A stretch of 64,000 nt of DNA from Aliamphritea ceti (GCF_024347215.1 NZ_AP025282.1:3844001-3908000), one strand, 5' to 3'. Positions 26,393 to 35,088 are shown, counted from the first letter of the stretch. Numbers and translations: made by a program. Notes: generated from the sequence alone by a model not told the origin.

Positions 26393-26755
26393 ATGCTTAA
26401 ATCACACGAAACACTCAACGGCTTCAATATGATTTATTGATTCAATCCACAACACTCACATTTATGATTAAATGACTTACAAACATCGCATATAAAATTT
26501 AAATTTACTTGGGAAAATAAAACCTGAAAACCTCATAGATAAAAACCATAAGATATTCATAAGTATTACAACAATCAGTATCCGTACAGCTGTGCATATT
26601 TAATGACTAAATCTTGAATACATTTAATCGAAAAGTTGAATATTTATTTTCAAACCAGAAAAAATAACTAGTGAATATGTAGATGAATTGATAACCTCAC
26701 ACCTGTTCGCATACCGAACTGCATGCTATATGTAATATATTGAGGATTTGGGTTA
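26393..26755. other. AT-rich gap before iclR
   Basis: Very AT-rich 363-nt stretch. Apart from the palindrome at 26705 no gene, repeat or RNA is seen. Confidence 0.45.
26705..26719. promoter_or_regulatory. IclR-type palindrome before iclR
   Basis: GTTCGCATACCGAAC: arms GTTCG/CGAAC around a 5-nt centre, 37 nt before the start codon. It is of the same size and wording as PcaR/PcaU-type sites, so the regulator probably controls itself. Confidence 0.55.
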
Positions 26756-27538
26756 ATGAACCAAGACATATCGAATCTTTCTGAAATGAAAGACTTCGTA
26801 ACATCCTTAGCCCGTGGGCTAAAGGTAATTAAAGCCTTTGATAGCAATCATAGTCGGCTCACACTGACCGAAGTTGCCAAGCGGACAGACCTGAACCGTG
26901 CAGCCGCACGTCGCTTTCTGTTTACATTAAATGCACTAGGCCATGTCGAATCTGATGGAAAACTTTTCTGGCTCTCGCCCACAATACTTGAACTCGGATA
27001 TGCTTATTTAGCTTCCCAGCCCATTGTCGATACCGTTCAGCCATTTATTGAAGAAGTAAGCAAAAAAACAGGAGAGTCTTGCTCTGTATGCGTCCTAAAC
27101 GGCACAGATGTCGTCTATATCGCACGCCATCTAACCCATCATATCATGTCTGTTTCGCTCAACGTTGGCACACGGCTACCTGCATTCGTAACATCAATGG
27201 GCCGTGTCTTAATGGCCACTAAAAGCAGCTACGAAATTGATGACATTCTGACACGTAGTGAATTAAAACAATTTACCGAATATACCTTTACAGAACCTAC
27301 CAAGATTAAGGAAGAACTGGAAAACACTCGTCTCCAGGGGTACTCCATTGTCAATCAGGAATTGGAATTGGGATTACGTTCAATAGCCGTTCCTATTCTA
27401 ACCCAACGAGGCCAGGTAGTCGCCGCCATAAACGTCAGCACGCAAGCTGCCCGCATCAGTGAAGAAGAACTTATTCAACGCATTCTCCCCAGCCTGCAAA
27501 GTGCCGCTAAGGAGATTTGTGATGTACTACCAGACTAA
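26756..27538 (+). CDS. IclR-family regulator (PcaR-like)
   Basis: IclR regulator of 260 aa. An N-terminal winged helix ('LTLTEVAKRTDLNRAAARRFL') is followed by the IclR effector domain ('CSVCVLNGTDVVYIARHLT', 'GTRLPAFVTSMGRVLMA', 'RSIAVPILTQRGQVVAAINV'). The wording 'FVTSLARGLKVIKAFD' and 'LNRAAARRFL' is that of the PcaR/PobR/CatR group controlling 3-oxoadipate-pathway genes. A similar DNA palindrome lies before this gene and before the CoA-transferase gene, which suggests that the CoA-transferase/thiolase unit is the target and 3-oxoadipate the effector (inferred). Confidence 0.86.
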   Translation: MNQDISNLSEMKDFVTSLARGLKVIKAFDSNHSRLTLTEVAKRTDLNRAAARRFLFTLNALGHVESDGKLFWLSPTILELGYAYLASQPIVDTVQPFIEEVSKKTGESCSVCVLNGTDVVYIARHLTHHIMSVSLNVGTRLPAFVTSMGRVLMATKSSYEIDDILTRSELKQFTEYTFTEPTKIKEELENTRLQGYSIVNQELELGLRSIAVPILTQRGQVVAAINVSTQAARISEEELIQRILPSLQSAAKEICDVLPD

Positions 27539-27559
27539 GAAAAGAAACCCTCTTATCAG

Positions 27560-27588
27560 CGTCAGTCGAGAACAAACCCAGACTGACG
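27560..27588. terminator. hairpin between convergent iclR and maleylacetate reductase genes
   Basis: CGTCAGTC (27560-27567) and GACTGACG (27581-27588) are perfectly complementary with a 13-nt loop. There is no T-tract on either side, so termination strength is uncertain. Confidence 0.4.
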
Positions 27589-27639
27589 ACAAGAGAAAAG
27601 CCCTTCAGTGATATAAAAACGCTCTAGCTTCTGTCTCTT

Positions 27640-28716
27640 TTACTGGTCAACGTTCGGCCGTCGACCATGAAACGCATCGTCCAGTAGACGTCGAATACTT
27701 TCCCGGGTTATTGGCCGCGGGTTGTAGTACGGATTGCGGGTTGCTATATCAGCAGCCTTATCTAAATCTGCTTCAGTCATGCCTAGCTCAGACAGCGTCA
27801 TTTTTGCGCCAATTGCAGTATTCAGATCAAATAAAGCACCCGCAGCGTCTTCGCTTTTCTCAACACCCAAAGCCTTGGCCACACGCCCAATCGCATCCGG
27901 TGCTGCCAGGGTGTTATAAGCCGTGACATATGGAATGATGATGGTATGCACTTCCGCATGTGGCAGGTTGAAGCTTCCGCCCAGGGTATGACAAAGCTTA
28001 TGATGAAGTGCCATTCCGACAGCACCTAACGAGGCACCCGCCAGCCACGCACCATAAAGCGTGTCAGAACGGGCAGCGATATCTTCTTGTTGCTTAACGG
28101 CGTTTTCTAAACTGCGCCCAATGGCACGAATACCTTCTTCCGCCATCATGGAGATAATTGGATTGGCATTTTCCGCATAAAGCGCTTCCACACAGTGAGC
28201 GATGGCATTCATGCCACTGGGTCCGGTAATAAAGTCAGGCAGGGTTACCAGTAATTCCGGATCATAAATAACTGTTCGCGGTAAAACCTTTGGATCACGC
28301 CCTGTGGTCTTAACCCCTTCTTCAGTTAATCCCCAGATAGGCGTCATTTCTGAGCCCGCATAGGTCGTTGGCACTGCCAGAATAGGTTTACCGGTTTCCA
28401 GTGCGATGGCTTTAGCCAGACCTATGGTTGATCCACCACCAACAGCAATGGTGCAACCCGCATTCATTTTATCTGCCGCTTCAATTCCAGCCTTTGCTGT
28501 TTCTATTGGTACATGCATCACAGCCTGATCGAATACACCAGCAGAAAGTTCGCCTAACTGATCGGAAAGACGATGTGCTGCTTCACTTTGCGAAGGAGTC
28601 GCGAGTACCAGCGCCTTACCTGCATTCATCGCCTGAATTTCGCTGGCAATTAGAGAATGACTGCCAGGTCCAAAAATCACCCGACCGGGATTGGCGTTAT
28701 AAACAAAAGGATGCAT
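27640..28716 (-). CDS. maleylacetate reductase
   Basis: Reduces maleylacetate to 3-oxoadipate with NAD(P)H. The 358-aa protein belongs to the iron-type alcohol dehydrogenase fold: 'GRVIFGPGSHSLIASEI' at the N-terminus, dinucleotide-binding 'TIAVGGGSTIGLAKAIALET', 'ILAVPTTYAGSEMTPIWG' and 'GMALHHKLCHTLGGSFNLPH'. The 'YAGSEMTPIWG' segment is specific to maleylacetate reductases. AAGGAA precedes the ATG. It is the last gene of the decarboxylase operon, 264 nt after the hydroxyquinol dioxygenase that makes its substrate. Confidence 0.92.
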   Translation of the reverse strand: MHPFVYNANPGRVIFGPGSHSLIASEIQAMNAGKALVLATPSQSEAAHRLSDQLGELSAGVFDQAVMHVPIETAKAGIEAADKMNAGCTIAVGGGSTIGLAKAIALETGKPILAVPTTYAGSEMTPIWGLTEEGVKTTGRDPKVLPRTVIYDPELLVTLPDFITGPSGMNAIAHCVEALYAENANPIISMMAEEGIRAIGRSLENAVKQQEDIAARSDTLYGAWLAGASLGAVGMALHHKLCHTLGGSFNLPHAEVHTIIIPYVTAYNTLAAPDAIGRVAKALGVEKSEDAAGALFDLNTAIGAKMTLSELGMTEADLDKAADIATRNPYYNPRPITRESIRRLLDDAFHGRRPNVDQ

Positions 28717-28980
28717 CTCAGTTTTTCCTTATAGGCTCGAGCATGAACGGCTTAAAATGCGTTCAATATGTGTATTGTTTGTTATATCCAGTCATGTTTT
28801 CACATACGAACAGCCGATATTGTTATGAAAATCATGTATTCCCTGTTGGGAAAAGCGGCCCTTACAGACTGAGCAGCTTCTGATTATTTCAGCACTAAAG
28901 CTGATCAACAGGACATCGTGAATATCTAAATGAAAGCTATTGGCTAAATTAAACTTCTCAGCAATAAATCAGGTAACAGG

Positions 28981-29826
28981 TTACTCAGCCGTGGCTCTCA
29001 CCAGTTTAAAATCGAACTTCGAATGCCAGACTGAAGGTCCCTCAGTTTTGTCTATTGGGGCTATAAGGCTGTCTTTTACACCAAAAACAGCATCTGAAGA
29101 CAAATAAGGATCGTCCCCTAAAAAGGTATGTGTAACGACTTGTTTATAGCCATCTGCAGTGACAAGAAAGTGCATATGTGCAGGCCGGTAAGGATGCCGT
29201 CCTAATGCTTCAAGCAATTTCCCGACAGGGCCATCATTGGGGATTGGATAACTGACCGGCTTAATGCCAAAGAAGCTATATGTGCCATCTTCTCCGGTTA
29301 TAAAACGACCACGATTATTCCATTTGGGCTGAATATCCGGTTGTTGTATATCGTAGAAACCATCGGCGTTGTCTGACCATGCGTCGACGCAAGCACCTGT
29401 AATCGGATTGCCATCCATATCCACGACTTTACCTTCGAAATGACAGCTTTCGCCTTTTTCGTCTAAACAGATGTTGTCTCCCATACTCCGGGCAGGTGCA
29501 CCTTTGACATGAAACGGCCCCAAAACTGTATTCTCTGTCGCCCCGGATGGTCGGCGATTGTTAATCGCATCAACGAGCATTGAAAGGCCCAGAACATCAC
29601 TGAGCAGAATGAATTCCTGACGTTCTTCAGTACACAAATGCCCCGCTGTAGTTAAGAACTTAATCGCCTGATCCAGCTCATCCTGAGTAAGCTCAACTTC
29701 TTTTGTAAACGCATGCAGGTGTTTCACCAGACTTGCCATCACAAGCTGCAGTCTGGGGTTGGTGTTTGGATCAACCCGTTCATTCACGGCATCAACGGAT
29801 TGCTCTTCTGTAAAGTAGCTCGACAT
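28981..29826 (-). CDS. hydroxyquinol 1,2-dioxygenase
   Basis: Intradiol dioxygenase that opens hydroxyquinol (1,2,4-trihydroxybenzene) to maleylacetate. An N-terminal dimerisation helix region (about 1-90) precedes the catalytic barrel. Fe(III) ligands Tyr158 ('ADGFYDIQQPD'), Tyr193 ('KPVSYPIPNDGPVG'), His217 and His219 ('RPAHMHF') are all present. 'NTVLGPFHVKGAPARSMG' is the hydroxyquinol-dioxygenase form, differing from catechol dioxygenases. The length of 281 aa is as expected and GAGGA precedes the ATG. The next gene encodes maleylacetate reductase, which supports hydroxyquinol over catechol as substrate. Confidence 0.92.
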   Translation of the reverse strand: MSSYFTEEQSVDAVNERVDPNTNPRLQLVMASLVKHLHAFTKEVELTQDELDQAIKFLTTAGHLCTEERQEFILLSDVLGLSMLVDAINNRRPSGATENTVLGPFHVKGAPARSMGDNICLDEKGESCHFEGKVVDMDGNPITGACVDAWSDNADGFYDIQQPDIQPKWNNRGRFITGEDGTYSFFGIKPVSYPIPNDGPVGKLLEALGRHPYRPAHMHFLVTADGYKQVVTHTFLGDDPYLSSDAVFGVKDSLIAPIDKTEGPSVWHSKFDFKLVRATAE

Positions 29827-29908
29827 TTCACATCCTCATGGTGAACTGAGCAAAGACCTGGCTCAGCCATTTAACAAAAACTGGAAGATCACTTTGTGCT
29901 TGGCCCTG

Positions 29909-29935
29909 GGTACCCGGGCTGATAGCCCAGGTACC
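29909..29935 (-). terminator. hairpin between dctP and the dioxygenase gene
   Basis: GGTACCCGGGCT pairs with AGCCCAGGTACC (11 of 12) around a GAT loop. No U-tract follows, so it may stabilise the upstream transporter mRNA or attenuate rather than fully terminate. Confidence 0.5.
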
Positions 29936-29980
29936 TATACCCTTATGAATGACACTTTCGCAGGCAGTTATTTATAAAAA

Positions 29981-30973
29981 TTACTGTAAGAGTCCATTTA
30001 GAGCGTCGACTTCAGCCGCGAGAACAGCGTTATTTTCAATTAACCCTGCTGTTGAGCTGGCAATGGTTTCTTGCAGAGACTTCTCAACTTCCGGAGAAAG
30101 CGGCGTTAATGTTCCACCGTTCTCTGTCCATGCATCTGCGGCACGCTGCACATCGTTAAGCCCCCACTGAACAGCTTCAGATTCAACGTCTCGCGCAATA
30201 GTCTGCAGACGATCACGAGTTTCATCAGGAAGACCATTTAGCCAATTACTGGAAGTAGCAACGGTTACAATAAGTGGCCAGCTATCAACCATCGCCATAT
30301 AAGGTGCTGCGTCATAGTAGCGAAAGGCAGCAGCAACTGTTGGCGCTGCAATAACAGCATCAATCGCACCGGTTTGGAGTGCCGGCATAACCTCAGATAG
30401 CGGCATTGGTACAGGTGTTGCTCCAAGTGCTTTCATCGGTTCGATTTGAAAAGGCGTGCCAAGAACACGTACCTTCAAGCCGTTCAGGTCTTGCAATGAC
30501 CGGATTGGTTTTTTTGAAATAATTGAATTAGGACTGTGCACAAAAGTAGAGATTGGCTGAATGTTTCGTGAGTCTCCGTAGCTTTGAGCTCTCACCCTGA
30601 ATGCATCAGATGAAAGTAGCTGCCGCGTTTTAAGCGGATCTTTGAAGATAGAAGCAACATCGAAGGTCTGAAATCTGGGATCGACCTGACTCAGGAAGGC
30701 TGTCGCAGTTATAAATGATTCGATTGTGCCGAACATGACCCCTTCAACCATTCGGGGAATCGGTCCCAACTGGCTAGCCGGATATAGCTGAACGGCAACG
30801 TCAGGCAATTCTTTGCTGACTTTATCTTTAAACATAACCTGATATTGATGCTGAACATCGTTCAGTGTTGCTGAAGCAAACTTAAGTGTCTGTTCTTGTG
30901 CAAAGGCTGGAAGCCCTAATCCCAAAACAGCGACCCCAAGTATGCATCCAAGTAGTTTCCGTCGAATGATCAT
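29981..30973 (-). CDS. dctP: TRAP transporter substrate-binding protein (DctP)
   Basis: Periplasmic receptor of a TRAP importer, 330 aa. The signal peptide is MIIRRKLLGCILGVAVLG with cleavage near PAFA. The DctP-fold segments 'LQDLNGLKVRVLGTPFQIEP' and 'MPLSEVMPALQTGAIDAVIA' are present; the Arg in the first normally contacts the carboxylate of the ligand. AAGGAT precedes the ATG. It lies between the membrane subunits and the hydroxyquinol dioxygenase gene, so an aromatic acid such as gamma-resorcylate is the likely ligand (inferred). Confidence 0.88.
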   Translation of the reverse strand: MIIRRKLLGCILGVAVLGLGLPAFAQEQTLKFASATLNDVQHQYQVMFKDKVSKELPDVAVQLYPASQLGPIPRMVEGVMFGTIESFITATAFLSQVDPRFQTFDVASIFKDPLKTRQLLSSDAFRVRAQSYGDSRNIQPISTFVHSPNSIISKKPIRSLQDLNGLKVRVLGTPFQIEPMKALGATPVPMPLSEVMPALQTGAIDAVIAAPTVAAAFRYYDAAPYMAMVDSWPLIVTVATSSNWLNGLPDETRDRLQTIARDVESEAVQWGLNDVQRAADAWTENGGTLTPLSPEVEKSLQETIASSTAGLIENNAVLAAEVDALNGLLQ

Positions 30974-30996
30974 TTTTTATCCTTATTATGATTAAT

Positions 30997-32289
30997 TTAA
31001 GATCTTGCAAACAAAAAGTTTGGCAAGGCCGTCGATAATTCAGGTACGAAAGTCACGATTGCCAGTGCAAAAAGCTGAACAATAAGCACTGGTACAACGC
31101 CACGTAAGATAAGACCAAGCCTCAGCCCAAGTGCCCCCTGGGTAATAAACAGGCTTAATCCGAAAGGAGGGGTCAAAAGCCCAATAGCAAGATTGAGCGT
31201 CATAATGATGCCGAGATGGACAAGGTCGATACCTGCGGCCGCCATAATAGGCGCGAGTAGCGGTGTCACAACCAAAATGGCAGCAATCGGGTCCAGAATT
31301 GCACCGAGTAAAAGTAACGCGACATTGACAATAAGCAGCAGCATCCAGGGAGAAAGACCGGCCTGAGCAATCCAGCCTGCTATCTCTTGTGGTACCTGAT
31401 TAATCGTTAATACCCAGGAGAAAACACCTGCAGCAGCAACAATGATCATGACCTGAGCCGTTAAAAAAGCAGTTCTTTCTGCGCAAGCCAATACATCGCG
31501 CCAGTCCAGATCCCGATATACGATGCAGGCAATGATGATGGCTGCTACACATGCAATGCCCGCCGCCTCTGTCGGAGAGAAAATCCCACCATAAATGCCA
31601 CCAAGAATGATTGCTGCAGGCACTAACGCAAAACTTGCTCTGCGAATACTGGTTTTCAGTGCAGGCCAGTTGAACGACCGGCCATCCTGAATACCGTGAA
31701 CCCTGGTCTGAAAGATCACCAGCGCAGACATAAGTACTGCGACAAGTAAGCCAGGAAGAATGCCGGCTGCAAACAAACGCGGTACGGATTCATTTGCAGC
31801 TACGCCGTAGACAATGAGCGGAATTGAAGGTGGTATCAAAACACCGATAGTGCCGGCAGAAGCTAACAGGCCCGCAGACACACGGTCCGGATAACCAGAA
31901 TTGCGCAGCGTTGGCAGTAATAGCCTGCCTACCGTTGCAACCGTCGCTGGAGCAGAACCGGATATAGCGCCAAAAAGAGTGGTTGTGGCAACAGTTGTCA
32001 GTCCAATCTTGCCTCGAACAGGTCCAGAGCCCTCATCAACTAAATCAACAATACGCTTTGCTATTGAACCACGAGACATTAACTCACCGGCAAAAATAAA
32101 AAACGGTATTGCTAAAAGCGCAAACGATTCAATAGATCCAAACAGAGCCTGATGCAGCGCGATATTTGGAATATTACTGAACAAGACAAGCGTAATTGCT
32201 GCAGTTCCAAGCAACACAACGTATATAGGAAATCCTAATACCAGCAGCAGAACCGGAGAAATTGCTAACGACCAATCAACAGCTGTCAT
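30997..32289 (-). CDS. dctM: TRAP transporter large membrane subunit (DctM)
   Basis: Large inner-membrane subunit of the TRAP importer, 430 aa with about twelve hydrophobic helices. Family segments include 'PFFIFAGELMSRGSIAKRIVDL', which I read as residues 61-82, 'FGAISGSAPATVATVGRLLLP' and 'GLLTPPFGLSLFITQGA'. It couples sodium flow to substrate uptake. It overlaps the end of dctQ by 4 nt and is followed by dctP after 23 nt. Confidence 0.9.
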   Translation of the reverse strand: MTAVDWSLAISPVLLLVLGFPIYVVLLGTAAITLVLFSNIPNIALHQALFGSIESFALLAIPFFIFAGELMSRGSIAKRIVDLVDEGSGPVRGKIGLTTVATTTLFGAISGSAPATVATVGRLLLPTLRNSGYPDRVSAGLLASAGTIGVLIPPSIPLIVYGVAANESVPRLFAAGILPGLLVAVLMSALVIFQTRVHGIQDGRSFNWPALKTSIRRASFALVPAAIILGGIYGGIFSPTEAAGIACVAAIIIACIVYRDLDWRDVLACAERTAFLTAQVMIIVAAAGVFSWVLTINQVPQEIAGWIAQAGLSPWMLLLIVNVALLLLGAILDPIAAILVVTPLLAPIMAAAGIDLVHLGIIMTLNLAIGLLTPPFGLSLFITQGALGLRLGLILRGVVPVLIVQLFALAIVTFVPELSTALPNFLFARS

Positions 32290-32804
32290 TGATTTTCTCC
32301 TTTATCAGACTCGTCACTGACACCACGCACGCAAAACCACCCGGTAATGCACGCGGATAAACCAAAGCCTAAGGCCACAACACCATGCGGTAGCCACATA
32401 GGAATGCCAGCGGTGAGGCTTGTCTGACCAAAGCTTTTAAGCTGCAGCGATACAGTGAAAGCGACCCAGGCAACAAAGCCAGCTAACACCGCAATGACTA
32501 ACCATTCAAAGCGACGCAGAAATTTCTGTATACAAACAGGGGCCATATCAACAAACATAGACATGCTCATATGCTGATTTCGAAGCGTCACAAGAATTGT
32601 TCCTGCAAAAACGATTCCGATCATCAGATAGATCAGAGCCTCTTCTGCACCAATAACGGCACTCCCAAATACGTAGCGTCCGATAATGTTGGCTAAGTTT
32701 ATAATGACCGCTGCAATAACAATCAGCCCAAGTAACCGCTCTAAAAAACGCGTTATTAACTTAGGTAAATTGCGCAGTTTGAATAATGGAGTCAGTCTTC
32801 TCAT
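32286..32804 (-). CDS. dctQ: TRAP transporter small membrane subunit (DctQ)
   Basis: Small four-helix membrane subunit of 172 aa. It has 'IGRYVFGSAVIGAEEALIYL' followed by 'TLRNQHMSMSMFVDMAP', the signature of DctQ proteins. The strong AAGGAGG site upstream of ATG 32804 suggests efficient translation. It is the first transporter gene after the decarboxylase and overlaps dctM by 4 nt. Confidence 0.87.
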   Translation of the reverse strand: MRRLTPLFKLRNLPKLITRFLERLLGLIVIAAVIINLANIIGRYVFGSAVIGAEEALIYLMIGIVFAGTILVTLRNQHMSMSMFVDMAPVCIQKFLRRFEWLVIAVLAGFVAWVAFTVSLQLKSFGQTSLTAGIPMWLPHGVVALGFGLSACITGWFCVRGVSDESDKGENQ

Positions 32805-32860
32805 CGCCGCTCCTCCTTATATGAAGTACGAATGACTAGTCTGAAGAATAGCTAACAGAC

Positions 32861-33880
32861 CTACTTCACAAGTGGCAGATTTTCAGCGGAACTGCTCAGG
32901 ACATCCTGTAAATTAAACAAATCAATGGCATTCTGGCGGCCAATCTTTTGCAAATCACGTTCACTGATACTGGTAGAATCAAACCAATTCGCAGCATGGT
33001 CGACATTTTCAAAAGGCCAGTCAGTCGAGAACAAAATACGGTCAGAACTGATTTCCATCATGGCATCGATCAAAGTTTGGGTTCGAAAATTACCCGAAGT
33101 CGTTAAGTAAAAATTCTCATTAAAGTAGTCAGCAATGGCCCGCTTCGCAGGATACCCAGGCGTTGTTTCAACCCATGCATTTCGATTATCAATTCGCCAC
33201 ATGGAATAAGGCAGACCTTCGCCCATATGCCCCAGCACGATACGCAGCTTCGGGTACTCATCAAAAAGTCCGGAGCCCATCAAACGTAAGGCATGAACCG
33301 CTGTCTCCTGACCAAAAGCCCAGGTAGGTCCCATCAGCCAGGGATGTCCTTCATAGATCTTGGAATGTTGCGGCAGAGGATTTCGCGGATGGAGATAAAA
33401 CGGCACTTCCAGCTCTTCCACTCTTTTCCAAAAAGACCTGTATTGCGGTAAATCGTAATAGAGAGGTTCATCGCTGCCCGCCACTTGCGAGAAGCCATTA
33501 ACGAGTGCACCGCGGAATCCCAGCTCTTTGACACAGCGCGTTAATTCTTCAGTCGCTGCCTCGGGATCTTGCATCGGAAGCGCGGCAAAGCCCTGAAAAC
33601 GATCCGGACGCACACTGATTTGATCAGCAAGATAATCATTAGCACGACGAGCAACGTCTATCGCATGCTGAACATCCGGAATAGCCTGAACAGCGGGTGC
33701 ATTCAATGACAAAATTGACATCTCAATGCCGTTTGCATCCATTTCGAATAGCCTCCGGTCATGAATATCCATCAATCGGCTACTCAGTTCAGTCCAGTAA
33801 CTGTCTGGTACAAACCCCGCAGAATCCTGCAACGTTTCGGTAATAGCGAAATGTTCTTCGAGCGCAATCTTTCCCAGCAC
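32861..33880 (-). CDS. gamma-resorcylate (2,6-dihydroxybenzoate) decarboxylase
   Basis: Non-oxidative decarboxylase of the amidohydrolase-2 family, turning gamma-resorcylate into resorcinol. I place the start at GTG 33880: AGGAG lies 7 nt ahead of it but only 1 nt before the ATG at 33886. With this start the metal ligands fall at Glu8, His10, His164 and Asp287, the same numbers as in the characterised Rhizobium enzyme, with His218 also in place. 'TLQDSAGFVP', 'PLYYDLPQYR' and 'PFYLHPRNPLP' are typical. It is 339 aa and the first gene of the operon that carries the TRAP transporter, hydroxyquinol dioxygenase and maleylacetate reductase. A relative acting on another hydroxybenzoate is possible but less likely. 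Confidence 0.92.
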   Translation of the reverse strand: MLGKIALEEHFAITETLQDSAGFVPDSYWTELSSRLMDIHDRRLFEMDANGIEMSILSLNAPAVQAIPDVQHAIDVARRANDYLADQISVRPDRFQGFAALPMQDPEAATEELTRCVKELGFRGALVNGFSQVAGSDEPLYYDLPQYRSFWKRVEELEVPFYLHPRNPLPQHSKIYEGHPWLMGPTWAFGQETAVHALRLMGSGLFDEYPKLRIVLGHMGEGLPYSMWRIDNRNAWVETTPGYPAKRAIADYFNENFYLTTSGNFRTQTLIDAMMEISSDRILFSTDWPFENVDHAANWFDSTSISERDLQKIGRQNAIDLFNLQDVLSSSAENLPLVK

Positions 33881-33926
33881 GGTCATTCTCCTAAATCTAA
33901 TAGTTATAATTTTTAAGAATTTTATT

Positions 33927-33953
33927 TGTTGTAAACATATAATGTTATAAACA
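33927..33953. promoter_or_regulatory. shared promoter element, copy A (decarboxylase operon)
   Basis: Two direct repeats, TGTTGTAAAC (33927-33936) and TGTTATAAAC (33943-33952), 16 bp apart start to start, with an AT spacer. The 27-bp unit is identical at 23 positions to the complement of 35426-35452. It lies 47 nt upstream of the decarboxylase start and reads on the strand opposite the gene. Confidence 0.7.
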
Positions 33954-34579
33954 GACATGTCAAACGAAATCTGCCCGCAATTGAGACAGTCTGAAGAACC
34001 TGGGGATAAGTATTGTGCTGCCAGACGAGCCCTGTTTTTAGAAAGGAATTAAAATAACTAGCTGATATTTATTAACTTTTTATTAAAAACCATTAGCTCT
34101 GTGAACAGGCAAAAAATGCCTGGTTCTATTGATATACATTGCGACATTCATTGACGACAGAGCAAGAACAGTTACTTGATAAGTAATCAAGGTTATTAGT
34201 TTGAGTTTGTATATAGATAACAAAACCCTGCTAACAGGATTTGTCTCAGTCAGTTGACCGCTGCATTTATGCAAGTATGGTTAACAAGGTGATACGCATG
34301 GCCGTAAAACAGCAGAGCTTCATAACAATAATGATTTGCTACAGCCTTACTGCTGAAACAGCACTGGCTATGGGGTAAGAAGAAGGGAGCGGGCCGTTGC
34401 AGCCCGGATTAATCCAGCAAGTAACCTAAACAATCCGTAAGCAAGAAACCTTCTTAACAGAGCACTCCCCTGCTAATGGCTCCAGATACCCAAATGGGTG
34501 CTAAGCTCTCTAACTGCTTAACCGTTTAACTGTTTAATTATAAAATAATAAAACTTACTCACGGACCGAGATCATTGCC
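33954..34579. other. long intergenic region before the decarboxylase operon
   Basis: AT-rich, about 630 nt. It holds one small possible reading frame (34298-34378), a triple 8-bp repeat (34514-34537: CTGCTTAA, CCGTTTAA, CTGTTTAA) and a short GC-rich inverted repeat around 34391-34407. I see no large gene, tRNA or recognisable riboswitch. Confidence 0.45.
34298..34378 (+). CDS. possible 26-residue peptide with signal-like sequence
   Basis: ATG 34298 is preceded by AAGGTG at 6 nt, a good ribosome-binding site. The peptide is basic at the start, then hydrophobic ('FITIMICYSLTAETALA'), and stops just after an AxA-like motif. It could be a small membrane peptide or the stump of a lost secreted protein. 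No homology is recognised. Confidence 0.25.
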   Translation: MAVKQQSFITIMICYSLTAETALAMG

Positions 34580-35074
34580 TCAGTCCAAACTTTCGCCACG
34601 CGCTTTTTGAAGAAGATAGCTTAACTGCTGAAGCTCCTTTTCCGAAAGCTGGTCAAACTGGGAACGATGTATTTTAAGAAGAGGTACATCAATGGATTCA
34701 AGAATTTTTGAACCTTCGTCTGTTAAAAATGAACGCACTACACGGCGATCAGACGCGTCAGGTTTCCTGTCTACAAGACCATCACGCACCAATCGGTCCA
34801 TAAGCCTAGTGACATCAGCCCTTGGATCCGTCATCTGTTCGCTAATCTGCGAAATCCTCAAACCCTCAGTGCCACCGCGTCGTATAGAACGTAAAACGTT
34901 ATACTGCTTCCCTGAAAGTCCAAACTCGGCCAGTAAATCGGATACATTCTGGCCCATCACTTGTGCTGTGCGAATAAGATTCAGATAAGCATGCTGGGCA
35001 GGAACATATTGCCCTGTTTCTTCGATTACAAGGTCAGGAGTCTGAAACGTTTTTTCGTTATTCTGATCAGTCAT
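34580..35074 (-). CDS. MarR-family regulator
   Basis: MarR-type winged-helix repressor of 164 aa, with 'AEFGLSGKQYNVLRSIRRGG', recognition region 'LRISQISEQMTDPRADVTRLMD' (residues about 77-98) and wing 'LVRDGLVDRKPDASDRRVVRSFLTDEG'. I chose ATG 35074; a GTG 9 nt further up is possible and neither has a clear ribosome-binding site. It lies between the decarboxylase operon and the Mo-hydroxylase operon. A copy of the repeated element shared by both operons stands 15 nt before its start, so it is the best candidate to bind it. The effector is probably gamma-resorcylate or resorcinol (inferred). Confidence 0.86.
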   Translation of the reverse strand: MTDQNNEKTFQTPDLVIEETGQYVPAQHAYLNLIRTAQVMGQNVSDLLAEFGLSGKQYNVLRSIRRGGTEGLRISQISEQMTDPRADVTRLMDRLVRDGLVDRKPDASDRRVVRSFLTDEGSKILESIDVPLLKIHRSQFDQLSEKELQQLSYLLQKARGESLD

Positions 35075-35088
35075 TTGATTCACATATT

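Noticed and set aside
28428..28883. 151-codon frame antisense to the maleylacetate reductase start
   Set aside because: Overlaps a well-supported gene and its promoter and has no motif.
34083..34274. 63-codon minus-strand frame in the decarboxylase upstream gap
   Set aside because: No ribosome-binding site and no features; AT-rich intergenic DNA.
34385..34480. Possible structured RNA or molybdenum-cofactor riboswitch near the Mo-hydroxylase region
   Set aside because: Only a 5-bp GC stem (CGGGC/GCCCG) and an unrelated palindrome are visible, and the element does not lie in the leader of a molybdenum gene.
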